In this document: in pieces, positions 1 to 8,379 of the stretch
How the letters are laid out: each line of letters starts with the position of its first letter
Numbering within the stretch: position 1 is the stretch's first letter
Source: Flavobacterium sp. LHD-80
GTDB lineage: Bacteria > Bacteroidota > Bacteroidia > Flavobacteriales > Flavobacteriaceae
Direction of reading: 5' to 3'
Length of the DNA stretch: 64,000 bases
NCBI RefSeq assembly: GCF_030929605.1
Contig: NZ_JAVFVS010000004.1
Coordinates: 124,001-188,000, forward strand
Translations under genes and position numbers: made by a program
Notes under the pieces: model-generated
Database searches by the model: none
What the model saw: the letters and a program-made list of their open reading frames with translations, nothing else
Told to the model about the DNA's origin: nothing

Positions 1-83
1 TTATGGCACGCAGATTTTGCAGATTAAGCGGATTTACACTGATTATTTTATTTTAATTCGTGTTAATCCGTGAAATTCGTGTT

Positions 84-545
84 TTATTTCAACAACCCAA
101 CTTTCTTTTTCCATTCCTCATAAAAAGGAGGATTTGTCAGCATTAAATTCCCTTCTTTATCTAAAAAAACCTGAGTTGTTTCGCCGGTGCAGGCAACTTC
201 GCCTTGAGCGTCAATAATTTTAAAACGGTAAATAATTTTCGCGGCCGGAGTATCGACAACTGTGGTTTCAATTGTTACAACATCGCCGTAACGCAGAGAC
301 AATTTATGTTCGCATTTTGATTTTACAATTGGAGTCGTGTAACCCGTTTTTGCAATGTCCAAATACGTAAGTCCGTGCTGGCGTCCAAAGGCTTCGCGAC
401 CGTCTTCAAAATAGGTAATATAATGGCCGTGCCAAACAATTCCAAGCGGATCAGTTTCGTTAAAACGAATTCTGATTTCGTGTGAAACGGTTAAGTCTGA
501 GGCTTCGTTATACTGTTCTTTTCTTTTTGTCATAAAATAAGGCAA
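84..545 (-). CDS. Acyl-CoA/ACP thioesterase, hotdog 4HBT family, pigment cluster
   Basis: This 153-aa protein is a 4-hydroxybenzoyl-CoA thioesterase-like hotdog enzyme. The family motif is visible at residues 32-47: Asp32, Gly35, His39, Tyr42 and Glu47 in the helix that carries the catalytic acid. It would hydrolyse an acyl-thioester, plausibly releasing or editing an acyl chain in flexirubin synthesis. It is the last gene of the minus-strand pigment operon seen here and overlaps the end of the ABC permease gene. A start at the next Met (533) gives a shorter overlap and begins MTKRKE; the sequence does not decide between the two. The family is clear, the substrate is inferred from position. 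Confidence 0.85.
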   Translation of the reverse strand: MPYFMTKRKEQYNEASDLTVSHEIRIRFNETDPLGIVWHGHYITYFEDGREAFGRQHGLTYLDIAKTGYTTPIVKSKCEHKLSLRYGDVVTIETTVVDTPAAKIIYRFKIIDAQGEVACTGETTQVFLDKEGNLMLTNPPFYEEWKKKVGLLK

Positions 546-1791
546 TGGAAGTTGTAATTATAAAGAACAAAAATAACAAACTTATTTTTGGAATGATTTC
601 GACAAAAGAAACGTTGCGTAATAAAACATCATAAAAGGCTTCTAATCCCCAATTCATCGGCGATGATTTGGCAATAATCTGCATAATTTTTGGCATGGCA
701 AAAACCGGAACCCAAATTCCGCCAATTGCGGCCAGAATGATAACACTCGTCGCACCAAACGGCGCTGATTGTTCCTGAGTGCTCGCTACAGTTCCTAATA
801 AAATTCCGAATCCGATGGCGCCAAAACCTGAAAATAAAGCGACAACACTCATTAAAAACAGATGCCCTTCAACATTTAACGGAGGCAGACCAATATGCGG
901 AAACAGGAAAATAGCAACAGCAACCATCATATAAAACTGAATCATACAAATGACAGAATAGGTAATGGTTTTACCAATAATCACAACTAAATTCGAAACT
1001 GGATTGGTCAATAAACGAACAAAAGTTCCTTGTGATTTTTCTTTTACAATATTGATTGAAAGCGGAATCACGATAAAAAATATCGCAAAAAGTGTCCAGG
1101 CCGGAACGTTGTGTTGCACCGAATTTGGCAATACTTCTTTGTTGTTTATTCTCGGAACAATTTCTTTGAATGTAATAAAATTCTTTTGATCGAATTCAGT
1201 GTTTTCTTCACCAAATTGATTCTGAAAAGCAGTATAAATGGATTTGGTTTCGATTTGCGAAATCATTTTGTCAATCGAACTCATTACGGAGTTTTTGAAA
1301 CTCAATTGTACCGCCGGATCAAAATATAATTTCACTTCTTTTTGTGTGATAACTTTTGGTTTTTCAGGTTTGGCAACGCTGTCTGTAAAACCCATTTTGC
1401 TCACAATGTTTTCGACATTCTGATCGACTTTGGCTTGTAAATCGGCGCTTAGGTTTTTCGGAATTACAATTGCCAATTGAAATTTTCCTTTGTACACATT
1501 TTCTCGGGCAACTTCTTCAGTAATGGGTTTGTTGTCGAGCTGTGTTACAACGCTGAATAAATTATTCTTTTGAAGATTATCAAAAACCGTTTTTGAAACT
1601 GCACCTTTATCATTATCAACCAATAAAATCTGAATTTTATTATCGCTGACGGTTTTAAAAGTACTGTCCTGAATAATTGTAACTGTAATAACCAAAACCA
1701 ACGGCATGATAAATAAAATAATCAAACCGCCTAAATCTCTTTTTAATAAAAGAAATTCTTTTACTATCGACATCCAAATTTTATATATCAT
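508..1791 (-). CDS. ABC-2 type transporter permease, pigment cluster
   Basis: This 427-aa membrane protein has the ABC-2 permease layout: one N-terminal membrane segment at about residues 20-42, a large extracytoplasmic domain, then about five C-terminal hydrophobic segments from residue 235 on. It overlaps the ATPase gene just upstream by 11 bases, so the pair is translationally coupled and should form one exporter. A shorter start at MSIVKEF (1773) would remove the overlap. Its position suggests export or membrane placement of the flexirubin-type pigment or a precursor. That substrate is inferred. Confidence 0.88.
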   Translation of the reverse strand: MIYKIWMSIVKEFLLLKRDLGGLIILFIMPLVLVITVTIIQDSTFKTVSDNKIQILLVDNDKGAVSKTVFDNLQKNNLFSVVTQLDNKPITEEVARENVYKGKFQLAIVIPKNLSADLQAKVDQNVENIVSKMGFTDSVAKPEKPKVITQKEVKLYFDPAVQLSFKNSVMSSIDKMISQIETKSIYTAFQNQFGEENTEFDQKNFITFKEIVPRINNKEVLPNSVQHNVPAWTLFAIFFIVIPLSINIVKEKSQGTFVRLLTNPVSNLVVIIGKTITYSVICMIQFYMMVAVAIFLFPHIGLPPLNVEGHLFLMSVVALFSGFGAIGFGILLGTVASTQEQSAPFGATSVIILAAIGGIWVPVFAMPKIMQIIAKSSPMNWGLEAFYDVLLRNVSFVEIIPKISLLFLFFIITTSIALFYDKKKRTV

Positions 1792-2533
1792 CTCGCAAGT
1801 CTTTACCGGTTAATGAAATAAAAACATCTTCAAGATTTCTGGCATTTTCTGTAGTTTCAATTAAGGTTTCAGGCGTTCCCTTTGCATAAATTTTGCCTCG
1901 GTCTAAAATGGCAATATTCGTGCAGAAATCTTCGGCTTCCGCCAAATGATGAGAAGTATAAATAATCGTCGTTCCGTTTTGATTTAAGATTTTCAGATAA
2001 TCTAAAATGGCATTTTTCGACTGAACATCAACACCAACTGTTGGTTCATCCAAAAACAAAACTTTCGGATTGTGCAGAATTCCAGCAATCAAATTCACAC
2101 GGCGTTTCATTCCGCCAGAAAAAGTATGAATTTGTTTATCAGCAAATTTCAGCAATCCCAAAAGATCTAAAGTTTCAATTACTTTATCTTTCAAATCAGA
2201 ACCTTTCAAACCGTACATACTTCCAAAATAATGCAGATTTTCTCTAGCGGTCAAAGTCGGGTACAAGGCATATTCCTGAGGAACAACGCCAATGATTTTT
2301 TTGATTTTCGCAGCATGATGGTGATAGTCTAAATCATCAATTGAAAAATGTCCGGAAGTAGGTTTGATCAATCCGCAAAGCATTGAAATTAGAGTTGTTT
2401 TTCCAGCGCCATTCGGACCTAATAATCCGAAAATCTGTCCTTCGTTTATCTCCAGCGAAACATCGTTCAAAGAAAACTGATCGGCATCTTTGTATTTTTT
2501 CGAAAGGGATTCTATTTTTATAATGGGTTGCAA
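1781..2533 (-). CDS. ABC transporter ATP-binding protein, pigment cluster
   Basis: This is a 250-aa ABC ATPase with every canonical motif. Walker A (GPNGAGKTT) is at 39-47, the Q-loop Gln is at 86, the signature FSGGMKRR starts at 138, and Walker B ends in Asp162-Glu163. It energises the ABC-2 permease encoded next to it. It lies 7 bases downstream of the BtrH-like gene in the same operon. Length and motif spacing are normal. The exported substrate is probably pigment-related, by context only. Confidence 0.93.
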   Translation of the reverse strand: MQPIIKIESLSKKYKDADQFSLNDVSLEINEGQIFGLLGPNGAGKTTLISMLCGLIKPTSGHFSIDDLDYHHHAAKIKKIIGVVPQEYALYPTLTARENLHYFGSMYGLKGSDLKDKVIETLDLLGLLKFADKQIHTFSGGMKRRVNLIAGILHNPKVLFLDEPTVGVDVQSKNAILDYLKILNQNGTTIIYTSHHLAEAEDFCTNIAILDRGKIYAKGTPETLIETTENARNLEDVFISLTGKDLRDDI

Positions 2534-2540
2534 AATATAA

Positions 2541-3539
2541 TTAGCTGATTGCTTTTTTTAGTTTTTTGAAAAAGATTTCTTCACGATTGGCAATGTCCAA
2601 AAGTTCATCGGCAATGGCGTTGTAAGCGTCTTCTTTGGCACTTCTATTTTTATAAATTCTGGAAGCTTCAACGGCAAAATCACGCCATGAATCTCCAATT
2701 TGTGTCATTTCTTTAGAAAGCGTTTTCAATTCTTCATTCCCTAAAACAACGGAAGCTTCTTGTAAAAACGCGGCGTAAATAAAACGAAAACCACCGCCTC
2801 CGGTTCCAATTTCTTCTTGCATTCTGACCATTTGAGCCAAATAATGATTTGCTTTTCGAACACCGTGTTTTTGCGGCCATTTTCTAATTTGGCGAGAAAC
2901 CATTTTAATTCCGCGAACGCCTACAATTGGCATTGGCGCTAACATATCGCGACAGGTATTTTTAATTCCTTTGATAATCGCACTTTTTAAATCAACTTCA
3001 CTCGGAATCTGGATTGGATAATACATTTGTCCGCGAGGCGCAAAAGCACCTTTGGCAAAACGCACTTTATCCATTTCCTCGTGTGTCAAAGTCGTAACCG
3101 TTTCCATCACCGGATCGCTAATCAAATAATCAGTTTCGGTTTTGCCGTAAACGACTAAATTGTGCGCGTTGAAATGAAAGCGGTATTCATCAGGAAAATA
3201 ACTTAAATGATAAACACCAACTTGCAATCCAGTCGGAATATTATTTTTTAAATTTTCTTCTAAAGCTTTATTTGCATTGACAACAGAAGAAAATTTTTGT
3301 CTTTTTATTTTAAGATTTAAACGATTGGCAACTTTATTAAAAATATGTCCAGGCAAAGTTCTATAGCTGATTGCCGGCGCATGATTTACTTTTAGAAAAG
3401 GCAAATACACGAAAAAAAGTCCCGAACCAATTCCGAAAACCATCGGTTCGCTGATATTGAGTCCGCTGTTTTTTAAGAGGTTTGAAGCTACTCCATTTTC
3501 ACAATGAGCAGATTGATGATGTGTAAAAGTAACTTGCAT
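2541..3539 (-). CDS. BtrH N-terminal / C39-peptidase-like protein, pigment cluster
   Basis: This 332-aa protein resembles the BtrH_N family, which has a papain/C39-like fold and includes the acyltransferase BtrH of butirosin synthesis. A Cys13 near the start in an AHCENG context, His126 in NAHN and Asp142 in ISDP fit a Cys-His-Asp triad. No signal peptide is visible. Its start codon overlaps the stop of the upstream 134-aa gene by one base, indicating tight coupling. In this cluster it could act as an acyl or aminoacyl transferase, for example in the ester link of flexirubin. That role is an inference; an ester-forming enzyme is needed and no other gene here obviously supplies it. Confidence 0.75.
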   Translation of the reverse strand: MQVTFTHHQSAHCENGVASNLLKNSGLNISEPMVFGIGSGLFFVYLPFLKVNHAPAISYRTLPGHIFNKVANRLNLKIKRQKFSSVVNANKALEENLKNNIPTGLQVGVYHLSYFPDEYRFHFNAHNLVVYGKTETDYLISDPVMETVTTLTHEEMDKVRFAKGAFAPRGQMYYPIQIPSEVDLKSAIIKGIKNTCRDMLAPMPIVGVRGIKMVSRQIRKWPQKHGVRKANHYLAQMVRMQEEIGTGGGGFRFIYAAFLQEASVVLGNEELKTLSKEMTQIGDSWRDFAVEASRIYKNRSAKEDAYNAIADELLDIANREEIFFKKLKKAIS

Positions 3540-3943
3540 TAATCTGTTTTAAAGTTTTTTAATTCGGCTAATGAAATGTCAAAAGCGTCGGCATATTTTT
3601 GTAAAGTTTTGTCGTTTAGTTTGGCAAAAACAGCAGGTTTAAAATGTCTTTTTACGCGCCATTTCCACATTTCTACATAACCGGCAAGAATCGTTAAATC
3701 CATTTTATTGAGTTCCATAAAATAACAAATCGGACTTAATTCTCCGTTTTGAACTTTGATTCGGGCTTCTTCGGCACGTTCTTTTATATCGTCGATGGCG
3801 TTAGAAAGTGCAATTGCTTTTGGTTCCCAGCCCGTACTCAAAGCGGTTGTATAATTCCCGTTTTCGTCAGTAGCATAAACCAATTCCTTGAGATTTTTTT
3901 TGCTTAAATTTCCATCGTGCTGAGGTACATTTTCTTTTTCCAT
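3539..3943 (-). CDS. Uncharacterised pigment-cluster protein, 134 aa
   Basis: I do not recognise a domain in this 134-aa protein. It is soluble-looking and charged, with no signal peptide or membrane segment and a probable helical middle (about residues 40-100). It is cotranscribed with and overlaps the BtrH-like gene by one base, and follows the dehydratase gene after 23 bases. The coupling suggests it works with the BtrH-like protein, perhaps as a small partner. Confidence 0.7.
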   Translation of the reverse strand: MEKENVPQHDGNLSKKNLKELVYATDENGNYTTALSTGWEPKAIALSNAIDDIKERAEEARIKVQNGELSPICYFMELNKMDLTILAGYVEMWKWRVKRHFKPAVFAKLNDKTLQKYADAFDISLAELKNFKTD

Positions 3944-3966
3944 GACGGTTTTATTTTCGAGTAGGA

Positions 3967-4434
3967 TTATGTTGTCGCCGAAATCGTCTTTTGAATAAAC
4001 AGATTAATTTCGCATTCTAATAGTATTTTGTCTTCCAATAAACTCTCGCAACTCATGGTGCATAAAGTATAATCGTCGCCAACAAATTTGGAAACCAAAA
4101 TTGCTTTGGTCGTAATAACGTCGCCAACTTTTGGCAGTGTATGTATTTTTAGATTTTTTAAAGCGCTGATAAAACCAATAACATTTACGTTTTCATTTTC
4201 AGTTCCGTCCTCTTCAAAAAAATATTTTTTCCCAACAATTGACGAACAGGTTTGTGCTGTATTTTCAATTAGTCCAGCTTCTATTAAAATGCCATTATCG
4301 ACAAAGATATTGTCTTCTTTGATTAAAAATTCGGTTTCAACAGAAGTCGCATCAATTTCCAAAATCAAGTCTACCATCAGCATTGGTGCACGGTGCGGTA
4401 AATAATTTTGTATGTCGATTCCAACTTTCATCAT
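3967..4434 (-). CDS. 3-hydroxyacyl-ACP dehydratase, FabZ-like hotdog protein
   Basis: This 155-aa hotdog protein begins with the FabZ-like YLPHRAPMLMVD segment at about residues 12-23 and has a helix EAGLIENTAQ that aligns with the catalytic Glu/Gln helix of FabZ. It should remove water from a 3-hydroxyacyl-ACP so that conjugated double bonds build up in the polyene chain. A second dehydratase-like gene lies 4 bases upstream, and such pairs are usual in aryl polyene and flexirubin clusters. The first two codons are both Met. Confidence 0.82.
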   Translation of the reverse strand: MMKVGIDIQNYLPHRAPMLMVDLILEIDATSVETEFLIKEDNIFVDNGILIEAGLIENTAQTCSSIVGKKYFFEEDGTENENVNVIGFISALKNLKIHTLPKVGDVITTKAILVSKFVGDDYTLCTMSCESLLEDKILLECEINLFIQKTISATT

Positions 4435-4438
4435 CTTA

Positions 4439-4870
4439 TTATTTTGATAAAACGGTTTTCATTTGCCCGCTTGCAATTTCTTCATCATTTAAAAAAGTCA
4501 CAATATCGACTAAAGTAACTCCGGTAAATTCTTGTAAAATGGTAACATTCGATTGAATAGTATCATTGATTTTTGGGAGTTTTTTAATTTGAATATCTTT
4601 AATAGAACCAATATATCCGGTTGGAGCAATTTCCTTTTTCAAAAAAAACTGATAACCTGTGTGCAAGGCAACAGACTGCGCCATGTGTTCGATTAATCCG
4701 GCTTCTAGAAAAGTGTTTTCTTCTAAAAAAATATTATCTTTTTGAATATTTAAGCCCGAGCTCAATTCCGTTTCAGAATAAGAAAATAGGCGGTCTACCA
4801 TTACAAAAGGAAACTTTTGCGGAAGCAGATTTTCTACAGCTTCTTTTTCTAAAAGTACTGGAGCATTCAT
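4439..4870 (-). CDS. 3-hydroxyacyl-ACP dehydratase, FabZ-like hotdog protein (second)
   Basis: This 143-aa hotdog protein shows LLPQKFPFVMVDR near residues 15-27 and the helix EAGLIEHMAQ, a FabZ-type active-site helix. The usual His of the PHR motif is replaced by Gln here, so it may be the less active half of a heterodimer with the neighbouring dehydratase. Aryl polyene systems are known to use heterodimeric dehydratases (ApeI/ApeP), and the 4-base spacing fits that model. Partnership is inferred. Confidence 0.8.
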   Translation of the reverse strand: MNAPVLLEKEAVENLLPQKFPFVMVDRLFSYSETELSSGLNIQKDNIFLEENTFLEAGLIEHMAQSVALHTGYQFFLKKEIAPTGYIGSIKDIQIKKLPKINDTIQSNVTILQEFTGVTLVDIVTFLNDEEIASGQMKTVLSK

Positions 4871-6004
4871 TTAGCAGACAGTTAAATATGCGTAAGCAAA
4901 TGAGAATCTTCCGCTTTCTGGAACTGAAAGGAAAATTTTGTCTCCTTTTTTCAATTTTCCAGAATTTATTAATTCCTCAACAGCAATATAAATTGAAGCT
5001 GAACCCACATTTCCAACTCTCAAAAGATTCATAAACCACTTTTCATCAGCAATGTCAACTCCTTTTTCAAGCAGTCCTTTTTTAAGTCCGTCAACAAAAA
5101 AGTGAGAAGAAACGTGTGGTAAAAAATAGTCAATATCGTCTGCCGTAACATTGTGTTTTGCCATTGCATCGGTCATACTTTCAACACCTTTTGGCAAAAT
5201 AAACTCGTCTAATATTTTTACATCCTGTTTTACTGCCAGAATAGATTCGTTTAGCAATTGTTCAGGCTTGTAATCGCTCCACGGTTTTATTTCTCCGTTT
5301 TCGAGTTTATCTCCGCCGGCGTACATGCAAGTTTCTAATTCGAATGCATATGAATAGGCTTCCATCCATTCGATTTTTAGAGAAATAGCGCCAGAAGGTT
5401 TATTTTCTAATAAAAAAGCTCCGGCACCGTCTGATAACATCCAACGTAAAAAATCTTTTTTGAAAGCAATAATCGGCTGTTCTTCCAGATTTTTTAAGTT
5501 GATGATTTCTCGATTGTATTGTTGTGCCGAAAGCCAAGTTGAAACTTTTTCAGAACCTGTGCAGACAGCATTTTGTGAATTTCCAGATTTTACAGAAAGA
5601 AAACCATATTTCAGCGCGTTCATTCCAGAACAGCAAATTCCAGAAGAAGAGTTCAACTCAACCGATTTGTTTTTCAGCAATCCATGAACCATAGCGGCAT
5701 GTGAAGGCGCAAAAACATCGGGAGATGATGTCCCGCAGGAAAGAACCTCCATATCCTGAGCTGAAAATTTATCATCAAACAATTGCGAAACGGCATTTTT
5801 TGTCAGTTCGGCATTTGTATGAGTGCTTACGCCATTTTTGTCAACGGCATAATATCGGCTTGTAATCTTATTATTGCGCAAAATAATACGTCGTGCTTTA
5901 GAGGCAGTATCATTTATGAGCCCTAAATAATTTTCCATTTCATCGTTTGAAACAGCTTCATTTGGCAAATATTTTGCGGCTTTGGTAATATATACGTCAA
6001 ACAT
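4871..6004 (-). CDS. darB: 3-oxoacyl-ACP synthase III-type ketosynthase DarB
   Basis: This 377-aa protein is a KASIII-type ketosynthase. Cys125 in ICCSGM is the predicted nucleophile, His297 in PHVSSH and Asn332 in RVGNVGS complete the Cys-His-Asn triad. In dialkylresorcinol synthesis DarB condenses two acyl chains to a cyclohexanedione intermediate, which DarA aromatises. A darA gene lies 20 bases upstream, which supports the assignment over a housekeeping FabH. It abuts the dehydratase gene directly, so the operon is continuous. Confidence 0.9.
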   Translation of the reverse strand: MFDVYITKAAKYLPNEAVSNDEMENYLGLINDTASKARRIILRNNKITSRYYAVDKNGVSTHTNAELTKNAVSQLFDDKFSAQDMEVLSCGTSSPDVFAPSHAAMVHGLLKNKSVELNSSSGICCSGMNALKYGFLSVKSGNSQNAVCTGSEKVSTWLSAQQYNREIINLKNLEEQPIIAFKKDFLRWMLSDGAGAFLLENKPSGAISLKIEWMEAYSYAFELETCMYAGGDKLENGEIKPWSDYKPEQLLNESILAVKQDVKILDEFILPKGVESMTDAMAKHNVTADDIDYFLPHVSSHFFVDGLKKGLLEKGVDIADEKWFMNLLRVGNVGSASIYIAVEELINSGKLKKGDKIFLSVPESGRFSFAYAYLTVC

Positions 6005-6023
6005 AATATAATTTTCTCCTCTT

Positions 6024-6926
6024 CTAAACTCCCTGATAATATTGAGTTTCTTTTTTTATAGTTTTAATCTTAAATGGGTAGCTAATAACATGCAATATAT
6101 ATACTATTGGCGAGATTAACCATATAGCAAGGAATAAATAAACATAAAATAATTTAAGAAGCAATTTTCTCTTTTTTTGGTTTTTATGAATGAAATTAGA
6201 CCATTTATTAAAGATTTTGTTAGCCGTTTTGTCAACAGTCACTAAATAAGGGCTGATTTTTACGGCTCCAATTTCGGCTAATTTTGGCTGTAAATCTTCT
6301 AATTTATTTTGCTTGAATTGCAAAAGCATCACTTCGCCAAATTGATCCGATTCCTTAATGTCTTTGTCAGAAACGCCAGGCAACGGAAAAAATCCTAAAT
6401 AACGTTTCTTAACTCCCGAAAACATCCAGTTTACAATAGTGATCACACTAATTAAATTTCCAACGCGATCAACCAAGGCTACATTTCCAACCAGTTTTGC
6501 ATTGGCTTCTTTCAGTAGAACTTTTACTTTTTCCTGCGCCATTATCCACATATTTCGGGAACCATTTATAGTAATAACGGGAGTATTGTTGAGAATATTT
6601 TTACCGTCAGCACTTTTCAGAAAAGAGTTCATCGGAATTGAAGGCGTTAAATACCAAACCTGATAATGCAAAAGAACAAGATCAAATTTTGTATTTAGAA
6701 TTTCTTCAGGAACAGGCTTTAAAACTGTTGGGATTTGCAGAAAAGATTCTGGAAAAGCATCAAAAAAAGTGGTTTTATTCCAAGGAAAAGGAAAGGGTTT
6801 TTCTAATTGAATTTCATGAAAAACGACATTGATTTCTTCTGAATTTAGAAATGGTTTTGCAATGTTGCGTGCAATTGATTCTAGTTGTCCAGATTGGGAA
6901 TAATAAATAACGAGAACATTTTTCAT
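6024..6926 (-). CDS. darA: Dialkylresorcinol condensing enzyme DarA, flavodoxin-like
   Basis: This 300-aa protein opens with a flavodoxin-type phosphate-binding stretch (IYYSQSGQ, residues 8-15), has a Rossmann-like core, and ends with a hydrophobic membrane-anchoring stretch at about 262-290. It matches the DarA proteins that pair with DarB and aromatise the cyclohexanedione to a 2,5-dialkylresorcinol. It sits immediately upstream of darB. The C-terminal anchor would place the step at the membrane. Upstream there is a 320-base repeat-rich gap. Confidence 0.87.
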   Translation of the reverse strand: MKNVLVIYYSQSGQLESIARNIAKPFLNSEEINVVFHEIQLEKPFPFPWNKTTFFDAFPESFLQIPTVLKPVPEEILNTKFDLVLLHYQVWYLTPSIPMNSFLKSADGKNILNNTPVITINGSRNMWIMAQEKVKVLLKEANAKLVGNVALVDRVGNLISVITIVNWMFSGVKKRYLGFFPLPGVSDKDIKESDQFGEVMLLQFKQNKLEDLQPKLAEIGAVKISPYLVTVDKTANKIFNKWSNFIHKNQKKRKLLLKLFYVYLFLAIWLISPIVYILHVISYPFKIKTIKKETQYYQGV

Positions 6927-7246
6927 TTAGGTTTGCTGTCTTTGGTTGCAAACAAAAATAAGTAAATTATTTTAAACGAATTTTCTTGTTTAATGTTTCG
7001 TTTTATAAGTTTTTTTAAGCTTGGATTTGTGTTGAGTTTTTAATCTCGCAAAGACGCAAAGTTTATTTTTAAAAATAAGATTCAATAGCGTCCAGCTTTA
7101 GCTGGATGAAATTATAAACGCAATCGAAAGGGCTTTAGCCAAACTTCTAGGTTTGGCTAAAGCCCTTACTTATCAAATCTTGTTCCCCTAGCTAAAGCTA
7201 GGGGCTATTGAAAAAAACTTTGCGACTTTGCGAGATTCTTTACCCA
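6927..7246. repeat. Intergenic palindromic repeats between darA and acyltransferase gene
   Basis: This gap holds no gene. A perfect 17-bp inverted repeat lies at 7128-7144 and 7151-7167 (loop 6) with an agggctttagcc core, flanked by diverged copies of the same element near 7091-7106 and 7191-7205. The arms at 7035-7060 and 7213-7236 carry the cgcaaag / ctttgcg inverted motif seen again near 47.3 kb. These look like dispersed Flavobacterium-type palindromic repeats. The structure may attenuate transcription between the two halves of the pigment operon. Confidence 0.75.
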
Positions 7247-8125
7247 TTATGTCAAATCATTCCAAAAATCAAAATAATTGAACCACTGCAAAGGATATTT
7301 TTGCAGAATGCTTTCAACGCTTTTTACGTATTCTTTTAATAAACCTTTTTCGTCGCGATGCTTTACGGTTGCTTCGCGCGCGTATAAATGATAATGAAGA
7401 TTCGGTTCTTTCATAACATATACAAAAACAACAGGAACTTTTAATCTTGAAGCGATTAAGAAAGGACCCGCAGGAAAATTGGCTTCCTTGCCAAGAATTT
7501 CTTCAGAAAGGGATTTGGTTCCTTCAAAATAGCGGTCGCCGGTAAAACAAACCAATTCGTTATTGGCTAAAGCCGAATTGATTTCGAAAATATGAGACAA
7601 ATCGTCTTTAATGATGATAAATTTTACGGCAGATTTTTGCGTAACACTTTCCAGATAATTTTTAATTGCCGAATGTTCTAAATCAGTCGTAACCAAATTG
7701 ATTTGGAAATCAAGATCGATGTCGCCAAAAAAATGTTCGGCGATTTCAAAATTCCCGACGTGAGCGCTAATTAAAACACCACCTTTTTTCTCGGCCAAAA
7801 GTTTTTTCAGAATTTCGATTCCGTCAAATTCGTAAGTGAATTTATTTCGAAGTCCGGCAGAAATAGAAATTTTGTCAATAATAGTTTGTCCAAAAGTATA
7901 GTAACTTTTGAAAACCATTTTTTTTGACTGAAAATAGGAATACTGAAGTCTTTCTTTGAAATAGTAGAAAATGGACTTATTGCTTTTCTTTAGAAATAGA
8001 AAATAATAAGAAGCGACAAAATAAAGTAAGACATAAGCAGACTTGACACCCGCTTTTTGTATCAAAAAAACGAATATTCTATAGCCTAAAACAGTACCTT
8101 TTGATTTGCCATCCCATTGACTCAT
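7247..8125 (-). CDS. Lipid A biosynthesis-type (LpxL/HtrB-like) acyltransferase
   Basis: This 292-aa protein belongs to the lysophospholipid/lipid A acyltransferase family. The HVGNFE sequence near residue 120 is the HX4(D/E) active site. An N-terminal hydrophobic segment (about residues 30-50) anchors it to the membrane. It overlaps the ACP gene by one base, so it probably uses an acyl chain from that ACP. In aryl polyene clusters such acyltransferases attach or transfer the polyene to a lipid; a role in joining polyene and resorcinol is plausible but inferred. Confidence 0.85.
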   Translation of the reverse strand: MSQWDGKSKGTVLGYRIFVFLIQKAGVKSAYVLLYFVASYYFLFLKKSNKSIFYYFKERLQYSYFQSKKMVFKSYYTFGQTIIDKISISAGLRNKFTYEFDGIEILKKLLAEKKGGVLISAHVGNFEIAEHFFGDIDLDFQINLVTTDLEHSAIKNYLESVTQKSAVKFIIIKDDLSHIFEINSALANNELVCFTGDRYFEGTKSLSEEILGKEANFPAGPFLIASRLKVPVVFVYVMKEPNLHYHLYAREATVKHRDEKGLLKEYVKSVESILQKYPLQWFNYFDFWNDLT

Positions 8126-8379
8126 TAAGCAGTTTTAGCTTTTAATTTGGTTTCAATAAGGTCGTAGAAGTTTTGAAAAGTCGCAATTCCAACGAAATCA
8201 GCTTCAACCAATTTTACACCAAAGTTAGCCTCAATAGAAACTACTAAATCAACATAATCTAAGCTGTCTAACCCAAGTGTATCTTTTAAATTAGCATCTG
8301 GTTCAATTTCATCATTATCAACTTCAAACTCATCAACCAAAAAACCATTAATTTTCGTTATAATCTCTTCTTTATTCAT
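8125..8379 (-). CDS. Acyl carrier protein, pigment cluster
   Basis: This 84-aa acidic protein has the ACP signature LGLDSLDYVDLV, with Ser39 as the phosphopantetheine attachment site. It carries the growing aryl polyene chain. It overlaps the ketosynthase gene by 8 bases and the acyltransferase gene by 1 base, so ketosynthase, ACP and acyltransferase are translationally coupled. Its cluster position makes it a dedicated ACP rather than the housekeeping one. Confidence 0.93.
   Translation of the reverse strand: MNKEEIITKINGFLVDEFEVDNDEIEPDANLKDTLGLDSLDYVDLVVSIEANFGVKLVEADFVGIATFQNFYDLIETKLKAKTA

Noticed and set aside
965..1423. Several plus-strand ORFs within the ABC permease gene and similar antisense ORFs in other genes
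   Set aside because: They overlap conserved genes in antisense frames, have no recognised domains and no separate promoter, so they are shadows.
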